Shown: positions 53,101 to 63,038 of the stretch, one piece after another
Layout of the letters: each line of letters opens with the position of its first letter
How positions within the stretch are numbered: position 1 is the stretch's first letter
NCBI GenBank assembly: GCA_905250125.1
Contig: CAJNOL010000039.1
Location: 248,001-312,000, forward strand
DNA from: Rotaria sordida
Taxonomy: Eukaryota > Rotifera > Eurotatoria > Philodinida > Philodinidae
Direction of reading: 5' to 3'
Length of the DNA stretch: 64,000 nucleotides
Position numbers and translations under genes: made by a program
Notes under the pieces: model-generated
What the model saw: only the letters and a program-made list of their open reading frames with translations
What the model was told of the DNA's origin: nothing
Database searches by the model: none

Positions 53101-56100
53101 TGTAGTAAACCTTGTGATGCTCGACTTAAATGTGGACATCGATGTGAATTAATGTGTCACAATTATGATTACGAGTAAAACAAGACAAAATCTTTTATCG
53201 AAAATTTTTTGTTGTTGTATTTTTTTTTAGACATAAAGAAATTGTTTGTCGTAAAAAATGTAATGAAATTTTATCATGTGGTCATCCATGTACAAAACGA
53301 TGTCATGTTTCTACATCAAATCAACATGATCCATGTCGAATTCCTGTAGAGAAAAAAATATCAACATGTAGTCATACGATACGTTTTCAATGTGCACGAA
53401 CACCAACGAGTGATGATTGTACACATCCAATTATGAAAAATCTTTCTTGTGGTCATTGTGTTCATGTACCTTGCCGTATTAGTTCATCACCATCGGAATT
53501 ACAACGATTTTCTTGTCCAAACCCATGTAATACAATGCTTGCATGTAAACATAAATGTACAGGAACATGTGGAAGTTGTCATACTGGTCGATTACATATT
53601 CCATGTCAACAAAAATGTGAACGTTCATTGATTTGTTCACATGTAAGTCGAAGAATTTAATAGGAAAAAAATTTTAAGAGTAATATTTTCTGCTTTTGTG
53701 TCTAGGTTTGTAAAGCACCTTGTGCTGCTAATTGTCCACCTTGTTTACGTAATTGTGAAACACGTTGTGTTCATTCACAATGTAAAAAGAAATGTGGTGA
53801 ATTATGTATACCATGCAAAGAGGTTTGTGTTTAGAATAGAAATTTTGTTTTATTATTATAAAGAAGAAAATAAATTCGAAAGAATCACTCTGATGTCTAT
53901 CAAAATAGAAGATTTCACTCAAAATTTTTATCCATAAGCTAGAAACTATGATTTTCGAACAGTTATGGTAGATTGTCTTATAGAATTTGTAATTATCTTC
54001 ATGGCTGTCATGAGAGAACGTTCTCAATTGTCCAATCGCTTTGGACTTGAAACTATTGTCATTCGATTAGGAAGCTGCGGGCCCACATTTTTGTGAACCT
54101 GGACCCAGCCGAATCCGAACGTGAGGTTTTTTCTATCAATATCTGACACTCTTCGTGTATATGAACAAGTGAAGGATCAAGATTTCAGCTATTTATTCGC
54201 TATTCTCAGAAAGAAACTCAACGTACAATTATATCTAGTTACTGCATTTCTCATCTGGAGAGCAGCAGGTCCATAAAAACGTGTAACAGAGTCCAACAAA
54301 ATATAAAAGGTAGGATCCAAACCCAAAAAAAAATAAAACTTTGGACCCGGACCCGTTCGGGTCTGGAAGGATCCGCAACTCCCTACATTCTATCGGTCAT
54401 GGTTAGTAATAAAAAATTTGTTCATAGATAGGTAATATCGTCACTTGGAACTTTCTAAAGTTTCATTCAGAACAAACACATCTTTGCTAAATTTTATCAT
54501 TCAAATCCTCAACAATTCTATGCTCCTAGAGCAAAAAATCGTGTGAAATGCTCATAATTCGGCAAGCAAAGACCGAAAAATCAGATCAAAACAGACTTTT
54601 TCAATATTCACAATGACCAATCGAGTGACAGGAGCCTTAAATAAAAACCTATTGGACAATTCGTAATGTTTCTTTGATAGTTAAATTTTAAAAAAAATTC
54701 CATCAAGATATGATTTTTTAACTGTTTGCTGTAGACCAAAACTTTAATAAAACTTTCATCAGGTTTGAAGAACAATCCTTGTGTAAATGAAATAGTTGAA
54801 GTAGAAAACTTTACTATTCATCTTTATATTTAGCCATGTGCTTATAAATGTAAACATCTTCAATGTACTCGTTTATGTTCTGAACCATGTAATCGTGGTC
54901 CATGTAATGAACCTTGTGATAAAAAATTGAAATGTGGTCATGACTGTAAATATTTTTTTTTTCAAAAAGTATTATCTTGTTCAATTAATTTTGTTTTGTT
55001 TTAATATAGGTATTGGTATTTGTGGTGAACCATGTCCTCAACAATGTCGTATTTGTAATAAACTTGTTGTACAAGAAATATTATTTGGTACAGAAGAGGA
55101 ACCTAATGCACGTTTTGTTTTCTTACCTGATTGTAGACATATAAGTATGTTTCTTTTTGTTTTTTTTTTTAAATATATATTCTAATCTATTATAATTTAT
55201 TTAGTTGAAGTAACTGCACTCGATAAATTCATTGAAAATTCATTTAATAATCCACATGAAAATACAGCAATACGTTTTCCTGAATGTCCACGTTGTAAAC
55301 AAAATATTCGTCGTTGTACAAGATATATGCCAATTATAAATCAAGTACATAATTTAATTGCACAAGTTAAAAAGAAAATTTTAGGTAATCAATCAGAAAA
55401 AGATTTAAATGAACGACGAATACGTTTAATAAAAGATTTTGAACAAACAGAATATAATTTAAAAGAAATAAATCTTCAACAAAAGAAAAATTTCTTTGAT
55501 ATATTATATGATCAAGATAACCTTTTAAGTGATGATATATTAATCCTTATGAAAAATATTCTTGTATTTCTTAATGAAATTGATAAACTTTTAATTGATG
55601 GACGAAAAAAATTACCAATAAATACGTTTGAAAGTTTAGTAAGTAGTTGTTTGGTTTTTTTTCTGACATATAATTGATTTATATTTTTTTTCTAGATTAG
55701 TTTACCTCTTAATCATATTATTAAATATTTGTTTGCACATCCACAATATCGAAATTTTGCTGAACAACAAATAAATGATATTGAAGCTGAATTAATACGT
55801 ATTCATCGATTAATATTTATTGAAACTCTTGTATTATCAATAAAACAACAAACTTCAACACGTAATCTAAAACCAGATGAACAAGAAGGCATTGATTCAA
55901 TGTTATATCTTACAACGAAAACAGGTCGATTTACTGGATTCGATCAACAAAAATTTGATAGTCTAGTTAAAAAATTAGAACATTTAAATAATTTACCTGG
56001 CTTAGGTATAACTGAGCGTGAACGAGTAGCAATTGTTGCTGCATTAAATTTATCTAGAGGCCATTGGTATGTTTGTCCTAAAGGTCATCCATATGTGATT

Positions 56101-56345
56101 ACTGAAGTATGTATTGATATATTTTTTTTTGAAATCTATATAATCAAATAAGATATTTTTGTTTTTCTTTAATTTAGTGTGGTGGTGCTAATCAAGAAAG
56201 TCATTGTCCAGAATGTGGTGAAAGAATCGGTGGTCAAAATCATCAATTAGTATCAACGAATCGTCATTTTGGATTAATGGATGATTCACAATATGCAGCA
56301 TGGTCGGACGAAGCTAATTTAAATATGATTTTACCAAATGTATGA
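43992..56345 (+). CDS. ZNFX1: ZNFX1, NFX1-type zinc-finger RNA helicase
   Basis: Nineteen coding exons (43992-44188, 44240-44413, 44472-44916, 44972-45244, 45319-45639, 47168-47699, 47767-47943, 49700-50686, 50750-50970, 52324-52656, 52717-52948, 53015-53174, 53231-53642, 53706-53822, 54834-54945, 55010-55144, 55205-55638, 55696-56106, 56178-56345) give 1,946 residues (human about 1,918). Parts in order: Arg/Gly-rich N-terminus; helical armadillo-like region; SF1 helicase with Walker A GPPGTGKT (647-654), motif II VEEAA (near 1043), QHRMRPEIA, and NYQGEENDII (near 1224) with VALSRAR; a run of Cys/His NFX1-type fingers (CGHCVHVPC, CKHKCTGTCG, CGHD); and a C-terminal RZ finger (GHWYVCPKGHPY...CPECG). 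A Gln run and acidic stretch interrupt the helicase near 50116-50220. ZNFX1 acts in small-RNA inheritance in worms and in RNA sensing in vertebrates. An alternative last splice (donor after 56339, acceptor TTATAG at 56423) would replace the last residues. Confidence 0.94.
45938..46845. mobile_element. Large foldback element in ZNFX1 intron 5
   Basis: Both ends form long inverted repeats. The left part has TCCCTGACTGAGCTGCCCCAG near 45941; the complement of the right end has TTCCTGGCTGGATTACCCTAG. Deeper in, AATAGCTGTTTTTTTTTTAC and TCAAAATTATGAACTC pair with AACAGCTTTTTCTTAC and TCAAAATTATGAGCTC from the right arm. Arms exceed 100 bp. The centre has no recognisable transposase. Exact borders and target duplication are unclear. 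Confidence 0.7.
48331..48590. repeat. CG-rich inverted-repeat segment in ZNFX1 intron 7
   Basis: A patch far richer in CG than its surroundings, with many copies of ACGG(C)CGT and CGTTTAC/GTAAACG. The outer parts are inverted (AACGGAGACCGTAACGGCGC at the left; complement of the right AACCGTAGAATAACGGTGTC). It is probably a MITE with subterminal repeats. Further right (48690-48850 and 49500-49540) TCGGAT-containing repeats suggest more insertions in the same intron. Confidence 0.6.
49345..49457 (-). repeat. Dispersed repeat shared with TDP1 intron 5
   Basis: Inverted copy of the segment at 8050-8156. The complement reads CTGACAGATGATGCGTTGTT, then TGTCCAATAAGCATAGG. Its two copies sit in introns of genes 40 kb apart, so it is interspersed and not a local duplication. 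Confidence 0.7.
50116..50220 (+). repeat. CAA/GAA trinucleotide tract coding Gln and Glu runs in ZNFX1
   Basis: Consecutive CAA codons (about eleven Gln) run into GAA/GAT codons (acidic stretch with EEEINEEEEEEQ). It lies within the helicase region between the Walker A exon and motif II, where it must form a surface loop. Likely length-variable. Confidence 0.9.
51166..52160. mobile_element. MITE-like repeat in ZNFX1 intron 9, interrupted by a second element
   Basis: Left end TAGAACTGTCAGATTAACAT and right end complement TAGGAGTGTAGTATTGC; related to 18868-19213 in WDR81. The host copy is split at 51203-51875 by a TTAA-flanked insertion; the two flanks together are comparable in length (about 320 bp) to the WDR81 copy. 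Confidence 0.65.
51203..51875. mobile_element. TTAA-flanked element nested in another repeat
   Basis: TTAA at 51203-51206 and 51872-51875. Inverted ends: left GGCCACCACCCTCAAAA, right complement GGCTCCTCCGTCAAAA. About 665 bp, no transposase frame seen. Its target is the older MITE at 51166-52160, so it inserted later. Ends and target site fit a piggyBac-type non-autonomous element. Confidence 0.75.
54068..54385. mobile_element. hAT-type MITE in ZNFX1 intron 14
   Basis: Ends: left TAGGAAGCTGCGGGCCC, right complement TAGGGAGTTGCGGATCC. Flanked by CATTCGAT (54060-54067) and CATTCTAT (54386-54393), an 8-bp duplication with one mismatch. Length 318 bp. Inner parts carry GGACCC/GGGTCC motifs in both orientations. 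No coding content. Confidence 0.85.
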
Positions 56346-56954
56346 TCGATTTTATTTTATTTTGCAAATTAGAATTCAATTCTGTTTATGTTCTGTATGA
56401 TTTCTTTTATTATTTATTTATAGTCCAAATAAACAAGCTTATGACATTGCCATATAAATATAAATAAATGTACTGTCTCAATCTAAAAAAAAATACTGAA
56501 TAAAAAATGTATAATATGCTACTTTCGGAGTTTTTGAGATTAACTGAATCAATCTTATAGAATATTTGAATTTAGCTATTTAAATTAGCATTGAAAATTC
56601 ATAATTTGTGTAATTGTATAATTATGTAGAGGATTAGAACTATTCGTGTTAAGTAATAAGAATCGCTCTCATAACGATATAAACCTGATTATGTTTCAAA
56701 CTATGTGACAAATAAACGAAACTTCTCTTTTTTGTTAGTTATATATACAGAGAGAGATGTAAGCTGATGTATTAATCGATGGCTGATTTTTTTTAAAGCT
56801 TTTCCCCTCTGTTATCGTTTCAGCGGCGTCTGAAAGCTTTATACGCTTTTTCTTTCATAATTCCGAGAAATTTTGACAGAAGAGAGAAAATGATGATAGA
56901 AAACGTAATGGTGAGAGACTAGACAAGAACATCTCTGAAAACTGATCCTATATG

Positions 56955-58179
56955 TAGAGGTGTAAGCCGTGCGGCTGAGCCGCCGTCGCCGCCGATAAAC
57001 TCGAAAAATTTTAAGCCGCTGCCGCCGTGAAAGTGAAAATTTTAGAAATTTTTAAGCCGTCGCCGCTGAGGCACTTTGATTACAGTCGCCGCGCCGCCGA
57101 TAGTATTCGAAATTTTAAAATTTTCGAGCCGCCGCCGCCGGCAACTATTGAAAATATCGATAACATTTCATTTATATTTTCCTTAATTCGATACTTTTAC
57201 ATCTTGGAACCCCAATATATCTCTTTTTTCATTAACTTTCTCGCCTTCACCTTCACTTTCATGCTGGCTCTCTGACCAATCAGATGTTTGGGGATCGAAA
57301 TTGTGAATGAACTCTTAATTCTGTGTTGGTTGAAAATTCTAAATTATCATTTTAATTTATGTCTTTTATATTAGATATATTTATAAATACAAGAAGAGAC
57401 GAGTATTTTAAATTTTAATTAACAAAAACAAAATAAAAACAACAAACTTGAGTATGCTAGGTGCTTTTACATATTAACAATCGTGGTGGTGATTTCTCAT
57501 CTATTATTTATCCTGGCAATTATATTTATTTTTAATTATAGACTTTTTTTATTATGTCTAGATGTGAAATAAAGTTTTTCCACATATGTATTTGAAAATA
57601 AAAAGGCCAAGATATTGAAATAGGCCTTGTCTACACTAAAAATTTTGACGCTGAATTAAGAAACATGATTGGTTGAACAGTTAATAAATATCTAAAACAC
57701 TTTTAAAAAGTGCATTAAATTTATTGTACTTTTCAGAACAACGTTAAATTTGATGCACCAATCAATGTCTGATTCGATTTTCTAATGAGACTGACACAGT
57801 TTTCAATGGACGAGTCCTCTATGATTAAAGTGAACAAAAACCACGATTCATTTCGAAGACTAGGATTCTGATTGATGCATTAACTGTCAAATGTAGGCAC
57901 GAATTGATGTAACACGAATTTGATACTACATTATATTCCTAGTGTAGACAAGGCCATAGACTAATATTTTTATGATAATGTAGTATTTTTTAAACTTCAA
58001 GCCGCCACCGCTGAGACACTTAAATTGCAGCCGCCGCGCCGCCGATGGTATTCGAAATTTTAAAATTTTCGAGCCGCCGCTGTGTAACCTTGGAATATCA
58101 TATCTGCGCCGCCGAGCATTTTAAAAAAAATTTAAAAAACTGGCGCCGCCGCCGATCAGCCTATCGGCTTACACCTCTA
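56955..58179. mobile_element. hAT-like non-autonomous transposon with CCG-rich subterminal repeats
   Basis: Perfect terminal inverted repeat TAGAGGTGTAAGCCG at 56955, with its complement ending at 58179. Flanks CCTATATG and CGTATATA agree at six of eight bases, fitting a worn hAT target duplication. The subterminal parts are full of GCCGCCG and carry a repeated block (CGCCGCCGATRGTATTCGAA followed by ATTTTAAAATTTTCGAGCC) near 57087 and 58031. The element is split by a smaller MITE at 57623-57955. Its GC-rich ends stand out sharply from the AT-rich neighbourhood. Confidence 0.85.
57623..57955. mobile_element. Nested MITE inside the hAT-like element
   Basis: Perfect 16-bp inverted ends GGCCTTGTCTACACTA and TAGTGTAGACAAGGCC, 333 bp in all, with ATA on both outer sides (possible 3-bp target duplication, as in PIF/Harbinger-type elements). 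No coding content. It interrupts the larger element, so it is the younger insertion. Confidence 0.85.
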
Positions 58180-58318
58180 CGTATATATCAATAACACCCC
58201 ATACAGATTTTATTATATCAATATTCTTGCAAAGTTCTTGTTCTCTTCTATCCAGAATATAAAAAACATCACTAAACACAATAAAAGAAAATAAATATTC
58301 GGTTATTTAACAGATGAT

Positions 58319-58809
58319 TTACTCTTGATTATAATAAAAAGTGATAGTAATTTGTCTAGCTAATTTATCAAAAATACGTTTTACATAAGATATTCCGGTC
58401 TTTTGACAAAGATTTGGTAATACGGATTTACATAAGTCATGACATTGAATAGAATCTGAATCAATTTGAGTAAAACCTAAGATAGTGATTTTAAAATTTT
58501 ATAGATTCATTCATTTCTTTTATTACCAATAGCCAATGAACCTAATCATTGACTAGTTTCATCAATATCAATAATTTTTATATAAATACGTTCATTTATA
58601 TTAATTCATTTATTTGTAAATGTAATACCTGAAAACAAAAATAAAATGATTAAATTCAAATAGAAATAGAAATAACCATTATCAAATGATGTATGTCGAA
58701 TGACTTTAAATGCATTATCATCTATTAGAATGTTTTGTCCGAATGTCTCTCGATGGAAGGAAATTGATGGAAATGTGGCGTTATTGTTCATTGCTGATAC
58801 CCGTGCCAT
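58319..58809 (-). pseudogene. Decayed neuralized-type (NHR domain) gene
   Basis: Reading leftward: exon 1 58809-58677, exon 2 58628-58527, exon 3 58476-58319, all with GT-AG borders and matching phase. The reading gives an NHR-like pattern: ISFHRETFGQNILIDDNAFK, then SFDNGITFTNK, INERIYIKIIDIDETSQ and LGSLAIGFTQID, ending CHDLCKSVLPNLCQKTGISY. NHR domains mediate protein interactions in Neuralized-type E3 ligases. Two in-frame TGA codons lie in exon 2, one at the position of the conserved Trp (SQ-stop-LGSLAIG). No RING domain is seen. It is either a pseudogene or a very degraded fragment; identity rests on motif recall and is moderately sure. Confidence 0.65.
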
Positions 58810-59439
58810 TCTAAAACAGATTTAGATTTCTTTTTTTATTACAAAATAGAAATTTTTTAAATTAAGTCAGTACATGGATTCTTCCCAGTAGTCATGAGAA
58901 TAAAAATACGTCAAGCCATTCATTTTATAGCTTTACATGTAGTGATCTCTGTCGCTCAATTTTTGAATAAAAAAAATCGTTTTTCTAATATTGAAAATAA
59001 ATTTATCTTGTTTAATGAAGGAATAGATAATTGGAAGCATAAACAGATTCTATGAAACTAACGAACATTAGAGGACTGTTATGCGATTGGATATAAAGTT
59101 CCTCAAACAATGGTGTATGTAACTTAGCTCCAACTGAAAGGAATAGATTGCATTCACAAATCGAAACACTACTTTGTTTGACGTTTTTCTCTATTAGATA
59201 TAATAGCTAAATGGTATTCTGTGCTCGATGTTCGATTAAACTCAAGCAGATATTTCCTTACGAACAACAATAACATCGTGGTTTATCTACTGTTCGTTTA
59301 GGAAATGTATATGATGAAGATCGTTCATTTTGTATATCACATATCTTTTCAGATCTGTTTTTCTTTGTCATTTAATTCTTATTTATCACATGGCAACCAA
59401 ATAATTCCTATTAGAAAAAAAATTTCATCCTCTTTTCTA

Positions 59440-60713
59440 GTTGGTGGCGCTGCTTGAGGTGAGATAAATCTTAGTGGAATGTCAAAACAATATTCCGCAA
59501 GAAATATGCTGTCACATAGGACATTAAAATATCGTGAAAAAGGTCAACATAAACAAGATGAATTACGATAAAATGATCGTGAAGGTATGTGACGTGAACG
59601 AAAATGACCGTGATAAGCAACAATCACAACTTGTTTCGTCGGATATTAAACGAATTACATCTAGCAGTGAATCAAAACCAGAATTGCCATCTCTTAAGCT
59701 TTTTGCGGAAAAATTCCGCAATTTTTTCGCTTTCCGCTTTTTTCCGCCTTTCAGTAAAAGAATAAAAGCTGTCTTCAATAGTTATTTTTTGAGCAAAAAT
59801 GAACAAGATACAAACGCTGATCATTAAACACATTGATTTGATTCTGTTTCAAATCCTATTTAATTAGTAGTAACCGAGTTTCTAATAACAAAAATTTGTG
59901 TTTGCTATTTAGCTTTAAGTACTGCCTACTTCTCACAAACTTCAGCACTCGTGCGTTTAGTAATCAGGAAATCTTCGTTATATGTTCTTTGCTATGAGTT
60001 TTCATAAGACTGCTTAGCATAGAATAGAAAGGTTTCTACGATCAGGCGTTTTGCCTGAAATACTACTTTCTTTGCTTCCACGTATAAACAAGTTTTTTAA
60101 AAGAAAGGATACTCTACGGAAAGCAGTATCTTGTAGTATTATAGTAGACAGTGATCATTCATCTTCATAGCTTATCACTGCCGTTGACTGGACGGTTGCA
60201 TAAAAGGATATTCTTTCTCAATTCCTGAGCTCGAAGAGACGAATTTCTCGACTTTACTTTTTTGCTTTAATAATATATTGGAATACTTCCTGCAAAACAG
60301 TTTTAAAAAAGCTTTCCGCTATTTTGGACTTGATGAGGTGGCAATTCTGATCAAAATCTCCAGAAACAAATATAGATTCTGAGTCTTTTTGATATCTTAT
60401 GACAAAAGACAATAAATAATTCTTTTTTTTTTCTTACGTGATCCTATTGATACAGGTCGTACTTAAAATAAATCGAAGTTTCATTCGGATAAAAAGGAAT
60501 GCACCACTCGACTTTAACAACAACGTTTAGAACAAGAAAAAATTCGTATGGAAAATATTCTTAAAGGAAATTCTTTATTAAACAATTCATCAAATAAATT
60601 TCGTGTCAAACGTCGTTGAGATGATGATGTCGTTTTTAAAAATTGTGCTATGTCCTGCACAATTGATTAATGATAGATTACATAGGATTTTTCATCGACA
60701 TTTTATGAAATAA
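59440..60713 (+). pseudogene. CWC15: CWC15 spliceosome-factor pseudogene, split by a hAT-like insertion
   Basis: After a TTTTCTAG acceptor the sequence reads GGAA(stop)GEINLSGMSKQYSARN and LSHRTLKYREKGQHKQDEL, the CWC15 N-terminal signature, then several stops (at 59455 onward) and a frameshift into SSDIKRITSSSESK. A 671-bp element interrupts at 59679. Beyond it come EQEKIRMENILKGNSLLN and FRVKRR(stop)DDDVVFKNCA, and finally NDRLHRIFHRHFM, matching the conserved C-terminus. CWC15 is a small protein of the Prp19/CDC5 complex in the spliceosome. The conserved Trp of KRRWDDD is now TGA. Introns are kept, so this is not a processed copy. An ATG at 59390 may be the old start. Confidence 0.88.
59679..60349. 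mobile_element. hAT-type element inserted in the CWC15 pseudogene
   Basis: Ends: left CAGAATTGCCATCTCTTAAG, right complement CAGAATTGCCACCTCATCAAG. Flanks ATCAAAAC (59671-59678) and ATCAAAAT (60350-60357) match at seven of eight bases. Removing element plus one flank restores a continuous CWC15-like reading frame across the site (SESK then SPETNIDSESF). GCGGAAA/TTTCCGC motifs recur near both ends. No transposase. Confidence 0.85.
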
Positions 60714-61168
60714 ATATTTATTTTGTTTTATATAAAGACAAGAACTTCTTGTTATGAGATATATTTTTTGTTTTAGATAGAGAAAATATGTCAGAAAATA
60801 TCCAAAAAAAAGGTACAGAAAATTTCATATATTGAATAGATTTTTTCTATGATATTTCTCTGAAGATTGCTGAATTAATAAATCAAGCATCACTTTATAG
60901 AAAAGATAGTGTTAAAGTTCAACATGTACAAGAACTTATTTTATGAAAAGATCCAAGTTTACTTGATAATTTTCTTGAAGTTTGTTTTATTTCAAAGGCA
61001 AAAAAAAAACAATTTTTTTTGATTTATTTAATATATATTTAGGAAGTACTTGGTTTTCAAACAGATAAAAGTCTAGAAGTAAGATAAACAATAATATCAT
61101 TTATTGAAGAAGCTTGGTTAGTTGAAAAAGATATTTATTTATGATAATTTAAAATTTTATTTTGTTTT

Positions 61169-61773
61169 TTAATCCTTTGGTTACGAGTTTTTTTCAAAGA
61201 TGAATCTTTTATTTTTCGTTCTAAAACAGTCTGCAATAATCTTTATTAGTATATAGGAGTATTTAGAAGTGTTTTAAAGTATGATAATTCATCGCTATCT
61301 ATATCTGATGAATTAACTTCATCAATTTTCATATTATGTGGATCATTAGTTGTACAGGTTGCCATATTGAGCAAAGAGTTTTACGTAATAGGTATGAATA
61401 ATAAAATGTTTATGTGAAAACACGTGTAGAATAACTAGAATTTATTTTACTTGCGTGAGAATATATCCAAAGATATAAATGTTTCTGGCATAGAATCGAA
61501 GTTTTATTTGTACGAGAGAATGCATTGAAACAGAAAAGAAAGACAATATACCAGGATTCACTAGAGCGAGGTATAATGTAAGAAACAAGGATGTCAGAAT
61601 GCAAGAGAGAGTATATACACACATAGCAATGCGGGATGATGACGCAATAATGTTGTCAAGATAAGAGAAAAAGAGAGAAATCCTTTCGACAGAATCTAAA
61701 TGATATTATAATGATGATAATATCTGCAAAACTTCAAATACCATATATGGGTGATCCGTAACCAAAGGGTTAA
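61169..61773. mobile_element. piggyBac-like non-autonomous element inside the symplekin pseudogene
   Basis: TTAA at 61169-61172 and 61770-61773, with inverted ends (T/C)CCTTTGGTTACG at both sides. It splits the HEAT-repeat coding part between DIYL and the next conserved block. On the minus strand 61365-61246 a short frame begins MATCTTNDPHNMKIDEVNSS and continues DIDSDELSYF, the acidic Asp/Ser style of piggyBac transposase N-termini, then stops after about 39 codons. So it may be an internal-deletion derivative of a full element. Confidence 0.8.
61246..61365 (-). pseudogene. Possible piggyBac transposase N-terminal remnant
   Basis: A 39-codon frame starting at the Met complement of 61363-61365 and ending at TAA. 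It contains an acidic DIDSDELS segment like those at the N-termini of piggyBac-family transposases. No catalytic Asp region remains. It lies in the TTAA-flanked element, which is the main reason for the call. Confidence 0.4.
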
Positions 61774-62731
61774 GTCAGCATGTTCCAGAAGTTATTGTTA
61801 AAGTGATTGATAGTCTTCGACTTTTACTTTATGATGATAATGCACTTGTACAAAAGAAACTAATTGTTAGTATGATAACGATTTATAAATTAACATTAAA
61901 GGCGAGAATTTTCTATTTTAAAAAAAAATCTGTTGAAAGATTTTGTTTAGTGGCTTTCGAAATCTCGACTTGTTGATGAAAATGTACGTAGTATGTGGGA
62001 GAGTATGGTTAATATGAAAATTCATATTATTGCTATGCTTGATTCGGATAATGATGGGTAAATTGAAGAGAATTATTTTTATTTTTTTATAAATTTCGAT
62101 ATAATAGACTTCGTATAGTGGCAATTAAATTTATTGAAATGTTTGCACTTGTTTTATCACGACGTACACAAGTAAAAATATTAATAAATAATTGAATTTA
62201 AAGAAAAACAGAATTGTTTTCATATAGGATTCAATTGTTACGAGTTCAAATGAACAAGATTTTTCTTTAAATTTATTACAAGATGATTATCGAATATTAC
62301 GTTGAAATAAACTTGAACAAGAAGGAAAAGATATAATGGTAAAATTACTTGAATTTACTCTTTCTCAACATTTATCAAGGTATTCAATCGAATTCTTCTT
62401 TTTTTAATTCATTTATTTTATTCATTTAGTGTTAATCTAATAGTAGCAATGGGTGCATAGCGAATATTGCTCGACAAAGACCAGATTATATATGTCGAGT
62501 TGTACAAACATTTGAAGCATTACAAGGTAAATTTTTTTTAATTGATTTGTAAAATTTAAAAATGAATATTTTTTAGTTAATTTACCACCAACATTGGTCA
62601 ATTCTCAAGTTACTATTGTTCGAAAGATAATTAAATTAAAATTATTAAGTCTTCTGAAACATCCTACTTCATTCAATTTTCAACCACAAATTACAACATT
62701 ATTAACTGATCTCGATGCTACACAAGCTTAA

Positions 62732-63037
62732 ATGTCGTGGCCAGAACTTTTGGTCAGCCCCAAGTATATATAACAAGAGATTTCTCCAATAGTTATGGTG
62801 ATAGATTATTCAAAAACTTTAACGAGCTTGAAGCATACAATAATTCAAAAAAGTCAATGTTAGGTTTTATTGTTTAAAGTTCTCTAAAAAATATATTGAA
62901 AGTTTTTATACGAAAAAAATACAACAAGAATTCAAGTCCATCAGGCACGTTTGTAAACGATTATATATGGAGTAAGGATAATTTACGAAGAAAAATAATA
63001 CTTTTATATTCACTTAATACATACGATCCGTGTACAG
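62732..63037. other. Stretch after the symplekin pseudogene, nothing recognised
   Basis: AT-rich DNA with no match to the missing C-terminal two thirds of symplekin. Short open frames only. Confidence 0.5.
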
Positions 63038-63038
63038 T

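Larger units (their letters stand above)
56346..58318. other. Intergenic stretch after ZNFX1, mostly transposon
   Basis: The first 600 bp hold the ZNFX1 3' UTR and plain AT-rich DNA; the rest is the GC-rich hAT-like element at 56955-58179 with its nested insertion. The open frame 57027-57275 lies inside that element and is a by-product of its CCG repeats. Confidence 0.6.
60788..62731 (+). pseudogene. SYMPK: Symplekin pseudogene, N-terminal HEAT region only
   Basis: The reading follows symplekin in order: LINQASLYRKDSVKVQHVQE, then KDPSLLDNFLE, intron, EVLGFQTDKSLEVR, FIEEAW; then a piggyBac-like insertion; then [116 protein letters not shown] and [20 protein letters not shown]. Stops occur after QELIL, EVR, DIYL and RILR, and there is a one-base deletion before ANIARQRP. 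Short GT-AG introns remain. The last two thirds of the protein are absent. Symplekin is a scaffold for mRNA 3'-end cleavage and polyadenylation. A functional copy must lie elsewhere in the genome. Confidence 0.93.

Noticed and set aside
58319..62731. TGA or TAA recoding as an explanation for the broken genes
   Set aside because: Neighbouring genes use TGA and TAA as normal terminators, and the broken genes also have frameshifts, truncation and transposon insertions.
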